Positions 1-8,562 of a stretch of 64,000 nucleotides of DNA are shown one piece after another. Under the pieces are notes generated by a model. The model was not told where the DNA came from. It saw nothing but the letters and a program-made list of their open reading frames with translations, and made no database searches. How positions within the stretch are numbered: position 1 is the stretch's first letter; every line of letters begins with the position of its first letter. Origin of the DNA: Nostocoides sp. HKS02 (lineage in GTDB: Bacteria > Actinomycetota > Actinomycetes > Actinomycetales > Dermatophilaceae). The translations under genes were made by a program, and so were the position numbers. Where the stretch lies: the NCBI RefSeq assembly GCF_009707485.1, contig NZ_CP046121.1:3286001-3350000 (forward strand), in the 5' to 3' direction.

Positions 1-567
1 GCCGAGCGGCTCACGGTGGTGCACGCGGACGCGATGCACCTGCGCGAGCTCCCCGACCCCCAGCCGACGGCGCTCGTCGCCAACCTGCCGTACAACGTCT
101 CGGTGCCCGTCGTGCTCTCGTTCCTCGAGGCGTTCCCCACGCTGGAGCGCGTCCTCGTCATGGTGCAGCTCGAGGTCGCGGAGCGGCTGGCGGCGAGCCC
201 GGGGTCCAAGACCTACGGCGTGCCGAGCGTCAAGACGGCGTGGTATGCCGCGGTGCGGCTGGCTGGCACGGTGCCCCGGAGCGTCTTCTGGCCGGTGCCG
301 AACGTCGACTCGGGGCTGGTGTCCATGCAGCGTCGGCCCGCGCCCGACACCGCAGCGAGCCGAGCCGACACGTTCGCGTGCATCGACGCGGCGTTCGCCC
401 AACGCCGCAAGACCCTGCGGGCCGCGCTCGCGGGGTGGGCCGGATCCGCAGCGCGGGCCGAGGAGTGCCTGCGGACGGCGGGCATCGACCCACGGACCCG
501 CGGCGAGCAGCTCGGGATCACGCAGTTCGCCGCGATCACCGCCGCGCGGACGGCGCTGACCGCGTGA
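1..567 (+). CDS. rsmA: 16S rRNA (adenine-N6,N6)-dimethyltransferase RsmA/KsgA, 5'-truncated by window edge
   Basis: The frame is open from base 1, so the N-terminal part (SAM-binding motif I) lies outside the window; 188 codons remain. The family dimethylates two adjacent adenines in the 3'-terminal hairpin of 16S rRNA during 30S maturation. Visible hallmarks are motif [12 protein letters not shown] (bases 82-111), which forms the adenine pocket, the PNVDSGLV segment after it, and the C-terminal [10 protein letters not shown] helix typical of KsgA. The stop is TGA at 565-567, 37 bases before ispE. The rsmA-ispE order is standard in Actinobacteria and supports the call. No frame problem is seen. 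Confidence 0.95.
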   Translation, partial: AERLTVVHADAMHLRELPDPQPTALVANLPYNVSVPVVLSFLEAFPTLERVLVMVQLEVAERLAASPGSKTYGVPSVKTAWYAAVRLAGTVPRSVFWPVPNVDSGLVSMQRRPAPDTAASRADTFACIDAAFAQRRKTLRAALAGWAGSAARAEECLRTAGIDPRTRGEQLGITQFAAITAARTALTA

Positions 568-604
568 ACCGGCGGCTCGCCATCACCCCGTTAGGGTGGC
601 GCAC

Positions 605-1539
605 ATGACCTCCGCTGCTCCCGTGTCGTCGTCGGTGACGGCCCGGGTGCCTGCCAAGGTCAACCTCGAGCTGCTGGTCGGAGCGCCGCGACCCGACGGC
701 TACCACCCCCTGTCGACGATCTTCCACGCCGTGCGGTTGTACGACGAGGTCACCGTGACGAACGCCCCCGAGTGGGGAGTCACGGTGTCCGGCTCGCAGG
801 CGCTGGGCGTGCCCGTCGATGGCACCAACCTGGCCGCGCGCGCGGCGCGACGCCTGGCCGAGCTCGGCGAGGTCGAGGGGCCTGTGCACATCACGATCCG
901 CAAGGACATCCCCGTCGCCGGCGGCATGGCCGGGGGTCGGCCGATGCCGCCGCGACCCTCGTCGCCTGTGACGCCCTCTGGGGCCTCGGGCTGCCTCGCG
1001 CCCGGCTCGACGAGGTGGCGGCCGAGCTCGGCAGCGATGTCCCCTTCCTCCTCGCCGGCGGCACCTCAATGGGGTCCGGGCGCGGTGAGGTCCTGGCACC
1101 GGTGCTGGCGCGGGGCACGTACCACTGGGTGTTCGCCGTGAGCGAGAACGGCCTGTCCACCCCCGAGGTGTATGCCGAGTGCGACCGGCTGCGCGTGGGC
1201 CGGACCATCCCCGAGCCGTCGCCCAGCCAGGAGATGATGACCGCGCTCCGCTCCGGTGATGCCCGGGCCCTCGGCGCCGCGCTCAACAACGACCTGCAGG
1301 CGGCTGCCATCTCGCTCATGCCCGCCCTCGGCGACGTGATCGACGCGGGGCTTGAGTTCGGCGCACTCGGCGGCGTGGTCTCGGGGTCAGGACCGACGGT
1401 GGCCTTTCTCGCGGAGGACCACGAGGCCGCCCTGGACCTCGCTGTCTCGCTCACGGCCTCGGGCACGGTCCAGGACGTCCGCCGGGCGACCGGGCCGGCG
1501 CACGGCGCGCATGTCCTCACCGCCTCCCGGCCGGCGTGA
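605..1539 (+). CDS. ispE: 4-diphosphocytidyl-2-C-methyl-D-erythritol kinase IspE (frame broken as sequenced)
   Basis: IspE phosphorylates the 2-hydroxyl of CDP-methylerythritol in the non-mevalonate isoprenoid pathway. The N-terminal part has the expected PAKVNLELLVGAPRPDGYH segment. The GHMP-kinase ATP loop should read PVAGGMAGGSADAAA, but the frame changes inside it: the run at 932-936 has five G where six restore the motif. Downstream the second frame carries the rest of the enzyme, including the C-terminal VSGSGPTVAFL glycine motif, and ends at TGA 1537-1539. Corrected length is about 311 residues, normal for the family. ATG 605 is chosen over an in-frame GTG at 596. The enzyme is usually essential, so a sequencing deletion is more likely than a real pseudogene. 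Confidence 0.9.
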
Positions 1540-1546
1540 CGGCTTG

Positions 1547-3397
1547 ATGGCGGCCAACCTGATCTCGGTCGAACGCGCCTCGCTGGCCCTCGGCACGGCC
1601 CGGGTCCTGGACGAGGTCTCCCTGGGGGTCCTCGGTGGCGACCGGGTCGGCATCGTGGGCCGCAACGGCGGCGGCAAGACGACGCTGCTGCACGTCCTGG
1701 CCGGGCTGCGCGAGGTCGACTCCGGCCGGGTGACCCGGACGGGCAGCGCGTCCGTCGGTGTGCTGGCCCAGGAGGACGCCCTCGATCCCGACCACACGGT
1801 CCGCGAGGCGGTGCTCGGCGACCTGGCCGAACACGTCTGGGCGGGGGACCCGCGCATCCGCGACGTGCTCACCGGCCTGCTCGGGGGAATCGCCGCAGAG
1901 GCCATGGGTGGGCTGGACGCGACCGTCGGCCCACTCTCCGGCGGCGAGCGACGACGGCTGGCCCTCGCGCGCCTGCTCGTCCAGGACCCCACCGTGCTCC
2001 TGCTCGACGAGCCCACGAACCACATGGACGTCGAGGGAGTGGCGTGGCTGGCGGAGCACCTGGTGCGCCACCGCGCTCGCCCTGACAACGCCGTGGTCGC
2101 GATCACCCACGACCGCTGGTTCCTCGACGCCATCGCCACGACCACCTGGGAGATCGTCGACGGCTCGGTGAGCGCCTTCGAGGGGGGCTACGCGGCATAC
2201 GTGCTGGCCAAGGCCGAGCGCGAACGGATGGCGTCGGTCACTGCCGAGCGTCGCGACAACCTCCTGCGCAAGGAGCTCGCCTGGCTGCGGCGAGGGGCGC
2301 CGGCGCGCACCACCAAGCCGAAGTTCCGCATCGAGGCCGCCAACACCCTCATCGCCGACGAGCCGCCACCGCGCGACGACGTCGAGCTCATGCGTTTCGC
2401 CACGACGCGGCTCGGCAAGGACGTCATCGACCTGCTCGACGCGTCGGTGACGCTGGGCGACCGGCTGCTCCTCGACCGGATCACCTGGCACCTCGCGCCG
2501 GGCGAGCGCATCGGAATCGTCGGGGTCAACGGTGCGGGCAAGTCGACGCTGCTGCGCGCGATCGCGGGACAGGTGGCGCTCACCTCCGGCAAGCGCAAGC
2601 AGGGCGTCACCGTCCGGCTGGCGTACCTCACCCAGGAGGTCCGCGAGCTCGAGCGGTATGCCGACTGGCGCGTCATCGAGGCGATCGAGGACGTGCGCAA
2701 GTACATCCAGCTCGGCCGCAAGGAGGTCAGCGCTTCGCAGCTGGCCCAACGGCTCGGCTTCACCGGCGGTCGACAGCAGACCCGCGTGAGCGACCTGTCG
2801 GGCGGTGAGCGGCGCAGGCTGCAGCTGACGCGGCTGCTCATGGACGAGCCGAACGTCCTGCTGCTCGACGAGCCGACCAACGACCTCGACATCGAGACGC
2901 TGACGTCCCTCGAGGACCTGCTCGACGGATGGGCCGGGACACTGCTCGTCGTGTCGCACGACCGGTACCTGCTCGAGCGCGTCTGCGACACGCAGGTGGC
3001 CCTGCTGGGTGACGGCAGGATCCGGCAGCTGCCCGGTGGCGTGGAACAGTATCTCGAACTGCGTCACGCCGCGGATTCCGTTGCCGCGCAAGCACTTACG
3101 AACTCGCGCCAGACCGGCACCACCCGGGGCGGCCCAGCGCAGTCCGCCGGTGGTGAGGGGTCGACTGGTACTCCGCCCAACCCGGCCGAGCTGCGCGACG
3201 CCCGCAAGGACATGGCGCGCATCGAGAAGCAGCTGGCCCGGCTGGGCGAGCGCGAGGAACGGATCCACGCAGCGATGGCCGAGGCCGCGACCGACCACGC
3301 GAAGGTGCTCGAGCTGAACGGCCAGCTGCGCGACATCGTGGATGAGCGTGAGGTGCTCGAGCTCGAGTGGCTGGCGGCGGCCGAGATCGTCGGTTAG
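1547..3397 (+). CDS. ABC-F family ATPase (Uup/EttA-like)
   Basis: A 616-residue soluble protein with two ABC domains and no membrane segments, the architecture of ABC-F proteins that act on the ribosome (translation factors or antibiotic-resistance proteins). Domain 1 has Walker A GIVGRNGGGKTTLL (about residues 35-48), signature LSGGERRRLALAR (about 130) and Walker B VLLLDEPTNHMD (about 150). Domain 2 has GIVGVNGAGKSTLL (about 322), LSGGERRRLQLTR (about 416) and VLLLDEPTNDLD (about 436). A charged C-terminal segment from about residue 543 looks like a coiled coil, as in Uup. It starts 7 bases after ispE, a common actinobacterial arrangement. Whether it is a housekeeping factor or a resistance protein cannot be told from sequence alone. 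Confidence 0.9.
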   Translation: MAANLISVERASLALGTARVLDEVSLGVLGGDRVGIVGRNGGGKTTLLHVLAGLREVDSGRVTRTGSASVGVLAQEDALDPDHTVREAVLGDLAEHVWAGDPRIRDVLTGLLGGIAAEAMGGLDATVGPLSGGERRRLALARLLVQDPTVLLLDEPTNHMDVEGVAWLAEHLVRHRARPDNAVVAITHDRWFLDAIATTTWEIVDGSVSAFEGGYAAYVLAKAERERMASVTAERRDNLLRKELAWLRRGAPARTTKPKFRIEAANTLIADEPPPRDDVELMRFATTRLGKDVIDLLDASVTLGDRLLLDRITWHLAPGERIGIVGVNGAGKSTLLRAIAGQVALTSGKRKQGVTVRLAYLTQEVRELERYADWRVIEAIEDVRKYIQLGRKEVSASQLAQRLGFTGGRQQTRVSDLSGGERRRLQLTRLLMDEPNVLLLDEPTNDLDIETLTSLEDLLDGWAGTLLVVSHDRYLLERVCDTQVALLGDGRIRQLPGGVEQYLELRHAADSVAAQALTNSRQTGTTRGGPAQSAGGEGSTGTPPNPAELRDARKDMARIEKQLARLGEREERIHAAMAEAATDHAKVLELNGQLRDIVDEREVLELEWLAAAEIVG

Positions 3398-3939
3398 GCC
3401 GAGGCGGTCTCTGCCGACACGGTCTCGAACGGCGAGAGGAGCCGGCGCAGCAAGCCGGCCAGCTCCTCGCGGTCGCGTGCGGGCAGCTCGGCCAGCAGGT
3501 CGCGCTCGCGGTCGAGGAGGTCGGCCATGGCCGCGTCGACGGTCGCCTGGCCGCCCGTGGTCAGGCGGACGATCACCCCACGTCGGTCGCTCGGGCTCGG
3601 CCTGCGTTCCACCAAGCCGCGCCGCTCCAGCCGGTCGACCCGGTTGGTCATCGTGCCGCTGGTCACCAGGGTCTGCCGGATCAGCTGGCCGGGGGAGAGC
3701 TCGTACGGCGCACCGGCGCGTCGCAGCGCCGAGAGCACGTCGAACTCCCAGCCCTCGAGCTGGTGCCTGGCGAAGGCCTGGACGCGGTCGAGGTCGAGGC
3801 GGCGCGCCAACCGCGAGACGCGGGAGAACACGTGCAGGGGCGCCACGTCGAGGTCGGGACGCTCGCGGCGCCAGGCGTCGACGATCTGGTCGACATCGTC
3901 GGCCTGCGTCGTCGGCCCGCCCACGCCTTGCGGAGTCAT
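3394..3939 (-). CDS. tamR: MarR-family regulator, probable TamR
   Basis: A 181-residue winged helix-turn-helix protein; the recognition region LVTSGTMTNRVDRLERRGLV and the wing SPSDRRGVIVRLT are typical of MarR regulators. It is divergent from tam, with a perfect 18-bp palindrome between them, the arrangement described for Streptomyces TamR, which senses aconitate/citrate and controls trans-aconitate methyltransferase. An in-frame ATG at 3960 would add seven residues; 3939 leaves more room for the operator. Its stop overlaps the end of the convergent ABC-F gene by 4 bp. The MarR call is firm; the TamR identity rests on the partner gene and operator. Confidence 0.82.
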   Translation of the reverse strand: MTPQGVGGPTTQADDVDQIVDAWRRERPDLDVAPLHVFSRVSRLARRLDLDRVQAFARHQLEGWEFDVLSALRRAGAPYELSPGQLIRQTLVTSGTMTNRVDRLERRGLVERRPSPSDRRGVIVRLTTGGQATVDAAMADLLDRERDLLAELPARDREELAGLLRRLLSPFETVSAETASA

Positions 3940-3964
3940 GTCCGGAAGCGTACCTTCCATCAAG

Positions 3965-3982
3965 TATCTTGATATCAAGATA
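3965..3982. promoter_or_regulatory. Perfect palindromic operator between tamR and tam
   Basis: TATCTTGATATCAAGATA is a perfect 18-bp palindrome, A+T-rich in a G+C-rich genome, lying in the short divergent gap. It has the size and TTGATATCAA core expected of a MarR-dimer site. Its position next to both starts suggests that one regulator dimer represses both genes. The GGAAGG at 3983-3988, directly after it, is the tam ribosome-binding site. Confidence 0.85.
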
Positions 3983-3992
3983 GGAAGGCCGC

Positions 3993-4817
3993 ATGAGTAC
4001 GACGTGGGATCCACAGCAGTACGCCCTGTTCTCCGACCATCGGGCGCGCCCGTTAGGTGACCTACTGGGGCGGGTCGGGGCCACCTCTCCGCGGCTCGTC
4101 GTCGACCTCGGCTGCGGCAACGGACCGTCGACCCTCAGCGTGGCGCAGCGTTGGCCGCGGGCGCGCGTCGTGGGCGTCGACAACTCGCCCCAGATGCTCG
4201 CCGCCGCCCGTGACCTCGACTCGCACGGCCTGGTCGAGTTGGTCGAGGCCGACGTGAGGACCTGGGATGTGTCGACCCTCGGCGCGGCACCGGACGTCAT
4301 CGTCACCAACGCCACCCTGCAGTGGGTGCCCGGCCACCTGAACCTGCTCACCCGGTGGGCTGCTGCCCTGGCGCCAGACGGCTGGCTGGCCATGCAGGTG
4401 CCCGCGAACCTGGACGCCCCGTCGCACGCACTCATGCGAGAGGTTGCGCAGGCACACCCCGCCGCGGACCGGCTGCGCCCGGCCCTGGCCCGGCTGGAGG
4501 TGGCGACCCCGGCTGCGTACGTCGAGCTGTTCGGCGCGGCTGGGCTCGAGGTGGACGCGTGGGAGACGACCTACCAGCACGTGCTGGATCCCCTTGCGCG
4601 GCAAGACAGCCCGGTGTTGGAGTGGGTGTCCGGCACGGGGCTCCGCCCGGTCCTCGAGGCGCTGCCGGACGCGGGCGAACGAGCGGCGTTCCTGCGCGAG
4701 TACGACGCACGGCTCCGCGCGGCATACCCCCGCACCTCGGTCGGCGTGATCTTCCCGTTCCGGCGGGTGTTCGCCGTGGGGCACCGGCCCGTGGCGGGGC
4801 CTACCGGTCGCCCGTGA
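3993..4817 (+). CDS. tam: trans-aconitate 2-methyltransferase
   Basis: A 274-residue class I SAM-dependent methyltransferase. Motif I VVDLGCGNGPSTLSVAQ (residues 33-49), the acidic residue after beta-2 (VVGVDNSPQML) and the NATLQWVPGH segment match the Tam family, which esterifies trans-aconitate, a by-product inhibitor of aconitase. The start ATG 3993 has GGAAGG at 3983-3988. The divergent MarR regulator and shared palindrome support the assignment. The end overlaps the convergent TetR gene by 17 bp. Confidence 0.88.
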   Translation: MSTTWDPQQYALFSDHRARPLGDLLGRVGATSPRLVVDLGCGNGPSTLSVAQRWPRARVVGVDNSPQMLAAARDLDSHGLVELVEADVRTWDVSTLGAAPDVIVTNATLQWVPGHLNLLTRWAAALAPDGWLAMQVPANLDAPSHALMREVAQAHPAADRLRPALARLEVATPAAYVELFGAAGLEVDAWETTYQHVLDPLARQDSPVLEWVSGTGLRPVLEALPDAGERAAFLREYDARLRAAYPRTSVGVIFPFRRVFAVGHRPVAGPTGRP

Positions 4818-5460
4818 GAGAGGGCTTCTTCTCGAGGCCGGCCAGGCCGTTCCAGGCGAGGTTGACCAGGTGGGCGGCGACATCGGCCTTCTTCATGCGG
4901 CGCGAGTCGAGCCACCACTGGCCCGTCAGCGCGACCATGCCGACGAGCATCTGGGCATACAAGGGTGCGGTCTTGGGGTCGAGCTTTCGGCGCTTGAACT
5001 CGGCGGCGAGGATGTGTTCGACCTGGCTGGCGACATCCGAGATCAGGCTGGCGAAGGACCCGGTCGACTGGCCGGCGGGGCTGTCGCGCACGAGGATCCG
5101 GAAGCCGTCGGTGTTGCTCTCGATGTAGTCGAGGAGAGCCCCCGCGGCGCGCTCAAGGGTCTCGCGGCTGCCGAGCTCGGCACTGAGGGCGCCGGTGATG
5201 CCACCGAGGAGGGCCGCGATCTCCCGGTCGACGACCACGGCATACAGCCCCTCCTTGCCCCCGAAGTGTTCGTAGACGACCGGCTTGGACACGCTCGCCT
5301 TGGCCGCGATCTCCTCGACGGTGGTGCCCTCAAACCCCTTGTCCGCGAACAGCTTTCGACCCACTTCGATCAGCTGCTCCCGCCGCTGCTTGCCGGTCAT
5401 CCGGGAGCGCGAGCTCGTGGTGGTCGGCTTGTCCTGGGCTTCGGTCACACGGTCCATCAT
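4801..5460 (-). CDS. TetR-family transcriptional regulator
   Basis: A 219-residue regulator with an N-terminal TetR helix-turn-helix (GFEGTTVEEIAAKASVSKP, about residues 43-61, followed by VVYEHFGGKEGLYAVVV) and a helical ligand-binding C-terminus. ATG ATG at 5460/5457 gives two equivalent starts. It lies 71 bp downstream of the fatty-acid desaturase on the same strand, and actinobacterial desaturases are commonly controlled by such TetR proteins. It is therefore inferred to act on the TACG-N4-CGTA sites upstream of the desaturase. The ligand is unknown; an acyl-CoA is plausible. Confidence 0.85.
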   Translation of the reverse strand: MMDRVTEAQDKPTTTSSRSRMTGKQRREQLIEVGRKLFADKGFEGTTVEEIAAKASVSKPVVYEHFGGKEGLYAVVVDREIAALLGGITGALSAELGSRETLERAAGALLDYIESNTDGFRILVRDSPAGQSTGSFASLISDVASQVEHILAAEFKRRKLDPKTAPLYAQMLVGMVALTGQWWLDSRRMKKADVAAHLVNLAWNGLAGLEKKPSLTGDR

Positions 5461-5531
5461 GCCTCGTGCGCCGTTCGGCGCCGGCCGGGACCGGCCGGGA
5501 CGGTCGGGACGGTCAGGACGACCAGGACCGG

Positions 5532-6497
5532 TCAGGCAGCGACGCGGCGGGCGTCGAGGCGCTTGGCCGAGGGCCACCTGACGTCGCGGGCCCAGCCGAG
5601 CTTCTCGAAGGCCCAGATCACCCTGGCGCTGGAGTCGACCTGGCCCTTCTCCACGCCGTGGCGTGCGCACGTGGGGTCGGCGTGGTGCAGGTTGTGCCAC
5701 GACTCGCCCATGGAGAGCACGGCGAGCCACCAGACGTTGCCGGACCGGTCGCGGCTCTTGAATGGCCGCTCGCCCATCGCGTGGCAGATCGAGTTGATCG
5801 ACCACGTGACGTGGTGGAGCAGGGCCACGCGGACGAGCGAGCCCCAGAAGAACGCGGTCAGGGCGCCCGCCCAGCTCATCGACCAGAGGCCACCGACAAC
5901 GGGTGGCAGCAGCATGGAGACGGCCACGAGGGTGGGAAACGCCCGGTCGACGCGCTGGAGGTCCTGGTCGGCCATGAGGTCGGGCGCGTACTTGCTGCGC
6001 GGGGTCTGCTCGACGTCGAAGAGCCAGCCGGTGTGGGCCCACCAGAGCCCCTTGGCCAGGGCGGGGATGGTCTCGCCGTAGCGCCACGGCGAGTGCGGGT
6101 CGCCCTCGCGGTCTGAGAAGGCGTGGTGGCGGCGGTGGTCGGCCACCCAGCGCACGACCGGGCCCTCGATGGCGAGCGAACCCGCGACGGCCAGCGCGAT
6201 CTTCAGGCCACGCCGGGCCTTGAACGACCCGTGGGTGAAGTGGCGATGGAAGCCCACGGTGATGCCGTGGCCGGCGACGGCATACATGACCAGTGCGATC
6301 ACGATGTCGTGCCAGCCCAGGCCCCATCCCCACGCCACGGGTGCGGCCGCCAGCAGCGCGAGGAACGGGATGGCGATGAAGAGGGCGAGGGCAACCTGTT
6401 CGCCACCGTGCTTGCGCTCCGGGGCGACTGCCTCATCCTGGTCCGCGGTGGGCGGAGCGGACGAGGTGGTGCGGGCGGTAGGGGTCGCGGTCGTCAT
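5532..6497 (-). CDS. Acyl-CoA delta-9 desaturase-type fatty acid desaturase
   Basis: A 321-residue membrane di-iron desaturase with the three histidine boxes in order: HRHFTH (about residue 84), HRRHH (about 121) and HNLHH (about 262). Hydrophobic segments lie at about residues 35-60, 62-80 and 170-205. The family introduces a cis double bond into saturated acyl chains and adjusts membrane fluidity. It begins 48-78 bp from a pair of direct dyad elements and is followed by a TetR gene, which suggests regulated expression. The closest functional group is the stearoyl-CoA desaturases; substrate chain length cannot be read from the sequence. Confidence 0.92.
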   Translation of the reverse strand: MTTATPTARTTSSAPPTADQDEAVAPERKHGGEQVALALFIAIPFLALLAAAPVAWGWGLGWHDIVIALVMYAVAGHGITVGFHRHFTHGSFKARRGLKIALAVAGSLAIEGPVVRWVADHRRHHAFSDREGDPHSPWRYGETIPALAKGLWWAHTGWLFDVEQTPRSKYAPDLMADQDLQRVDRAFPTLVAVSMLLPPVVGGLWSMSWAGALTAFFWGSLVRVALLHHVTWSINSICHAMGERPFKSRDRSGNVWWLAVLSMGESWHNLHHADPTCARHGVEKGQVDSSARVIWAFEKLGWARDVRWPSAKRLDARRVAA

Positions 6498-6544
6498 CGC
6501 GGGGGCCTTTCCGTTGAACCGGGCGTCTGGGGCTACGCCATCAA

Positions 6545-6575
6545 CCTACGCAACCGTAACCTACGGATACGTAGG
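6545..6575. promoter_or_regulatory. Tandem TACG-N4-CGTA dyads upstream of the desaturase
   Basis: Two dyads at 15-bp spacing: the first at 6545-6560 (CCTACG, 4 bp, CGTAAC; imperfect outer bases) and the second at 6560-6575 (CCTACG, GATA, CGTAGG; perfect 6-bp arms). The inner TACG-N4-CGTA core is identical in both. They lie 48-78 bp upstream of the desaturase start, where a repressor would cover the promoter. The neighbouring TetR protein is the obvious candidate binder (inference). Confidence 0.7.
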
Positions 6576-6657
6576 GTGTCATCACCAGCGAGGCGTCCTG
6601 GGTCGAGTCTTCGGTTGGCTACCCTTGGCGAGTCCCGGCAGGCGCTGCACGGGGCGT

Positions 6658-6736
6658 TCCCCGGTTGGTCTGCTGGCAGGGCCCGCCTGACTTTGAATCA
6701 GGACAAGCGACGTAGGTTCGATTCCTACCCGGGGAG
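6658..6736 (+). tRNA. tRNA-Gln (anticodon TTG)
   Basis: The acceptor stem TCCCCGG (6658-6664) pairs fully with CCGGGGA (6729-6735). The D arm is GGTC/GGCC around a loop containing GG. The anticodon stem CCTGA/TCAGG encloses the 7-base loop CTTTGAA with anticodon TTG at 6693-6695. The T arm GTAGG/CCTAC encloses TTCGATT. No complete CCA is encoded after discriminator G6736. The variable region (ACAAGCGAC) is longer than usual for tRNA-Gln, but the anticodon loop and the position before glmU fit. Confidence 0.85.
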
Positions 6737-6848
6737 CAGGGGTGGGCGCGTTCTCAGTGAGCACACAAGGATCGGACCGTACGATCGCCGGGCCCGTATC
6801 CCTCCTCGTGGACCACTGCGCCACGGGACCTGACGCAAGGAGCATCCG

Positions 6849-8442
6849 TTGCCGGGTGAACCCCAAGGGCCCCCTCAGGTGCAGCCCCAGCCCGTGCACG
6901 CAACGCCCCGTCGACGCCGCATCCGCCACCCGCTGACCATCGCCGCCCTCACCGCCGTCGTGCTGGTCGTCGCGCTGGTGGGCTACTTCGTGCTCCAGTA
7001 CGAGGGCCTCATGTCGGGCATCAAGAGGTCCGACGTGGTGGCCGCTGGCGGCAAGTCGGCCCACGGCGACATCAACATCCTCGTCATGGGCCTCGACAGC
7101 CGGCTCGACGAGAACGGCAAGCCGCTGCCGAAGCAGCTCTACGCCGCCCTGCACGCCGGCGACCAGGCGAACGGTGGCCTCAACTCGAACGTCCTGATGC
7201 TCCTGCACATCCCGGGCAACGGCGGCAAGGCCACGGCGATCTCGATCCCACGCGACGACTACGTGGCGCTGAGTGGCTGCCCTGACGGTGAGTGCATGGG
7301 CAAGATCAAGCAGGCCTACGGGCTGGCCTTCGACCAGGCGGCGAACCGCCTCACCCAGCAGGGCGTGACCGGCCTGCGCCGCGAACAGCAGGCTCGCGAT
7401 GCCGGCCGCAAGGCCGAGATGGACACGGTTCGGCAGTTCCTCGGAGGCGTGCCGATCGACCACTTCGTCGAGGTGACCATGGCGGCCTTCTTCCAGGTCT
7501 CCCAGGTCGTCCAGCCGATCACGGTCTGCGTCAAGCAGAACACCCAGGACAGCTACTCCGGCGCGAGGTTCCACGCTGGTCGCCAGCAGATCAGCGCGGA
7601 GCAGGCCATCGCCTTCGTGCGTCAGCGTCGTGACACGGTGCACCCGGACCTGAACTTCACCGACCTCGACCGGTCCCGGCGCCAGCAGGCCTTCATCGCC
7701 TCGCTTGTTCTACCAGCTCAAGCAGGCGGACACGTTCGCCAACCCGGCCAAGCTGACCGGCATCCTCGACGTGGCCAAGCAGAACACCGCCATCGACAGC
7801 CGCCTCGACCTGCTCTCGCTCGCCAGGGATGCCGCGAGCCTGTCGGGCAGCAACCTCCACTTCTTCACGTTGCCGGTGGCCCGGTTCGGCACGGATCCGC
7901 GTGGTGAGTCGGTGAACATCGTCGACCTGCCGGTGATCCAGAGCACGGTGCACACCTTGCTCTATGGCGCGGCGACGAGCTCGCCCCGCTCGCCCAAGCC
8001 GACCTCCTCGCCCACGACCACGGCACCGGCTCCGCATGCGGTCGTCGAGGCCGTCAACGCCTCGGGTCGCACGGGCGTGGGCCACTCGGTGCTCGCGGCT
8101 TTGGCGCGCAAGGGCTACACCCAGGGCCAGGCCTCGACCTACCCCACCCAGCTGGCCACGTCGGTGATCGACTACGCCCCCGGCGAGCAGGCGTCCGCGA
8201 CCGCACTGTCCAGCCTGCTCGGCGGCCTGCCCACCCGGATCCGGGCGGGCGTCGCCCCGGGCAGCCTGCGCCTGGTGATCGGCACCGACTTCAACCCGCC
8301 TGCCGGCGCCGGGTTGCCGACCACCCGCGCCACGGCCGCGCCCCCGGCGAAGGCGGTCTCCGCCGTCGGCGGCGGGCGCAGCGGGCCCCCGCCGAGCGCC
8401 CTGACTGACCTGGCCGGCGGCGGCATACCCTGCGTGAAGTGA
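6849..8442 (+). CDS. LCP-family (LytR/CpsA/Psr) glycopolymer ligase with LytR_C domain (frame broken as sequenced)
   Basis: LCP enzymes move lipid-linked glycopolymers onto peptidoglycan or arabinogalactan outside the membrane. The start is TTG 6849 with AAGGAG at 6837-6842. A membrane anchor lies at about residues 27-48, followed by the LCP domain (INILVMGLDSR, ATAISIPRDDYV, QAIAFVRQRRD) and a C-terminal LytR_C domain (VEAVNASGRTGVG). The frame breaks at 7704-7709: CTTGTT stands where CTGTT gives IASLFYQLKQ. After removing one T the protein is about 530 residues and ends at 8442. It could attach the polymer made by the downstream island (inference), although LCP genes near glmU are common anyway. 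Confidence 0.88.
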
Positions 8443-8562
8443 CTCGCTGACCGAGGCTCGCTGTCGCGTGCCGGGCGGCGCACCTCCACGCCCGGGGCAC
8501 GGAACCGGCAGGTAGCATGACGCCGTCCCGTCGCACCCGACCAGACCGTTGGAGCCTCGCGC

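Noticed and set aside
3965-3982. Restriction-site or cloning artefact at the palindrome
   Set aside because: The sequence fits a MarR dimer operator in the exact divergent position and flanks intact native genes.
1517-4435. A 972-codon open frame on the minus strand
   Set aside because: It lies opposite the ABC-F gene and runs across tamR and tam, with low-complexity Arg/Pro/Gly translation; it is an antisense shadow of high-GC codon bias.
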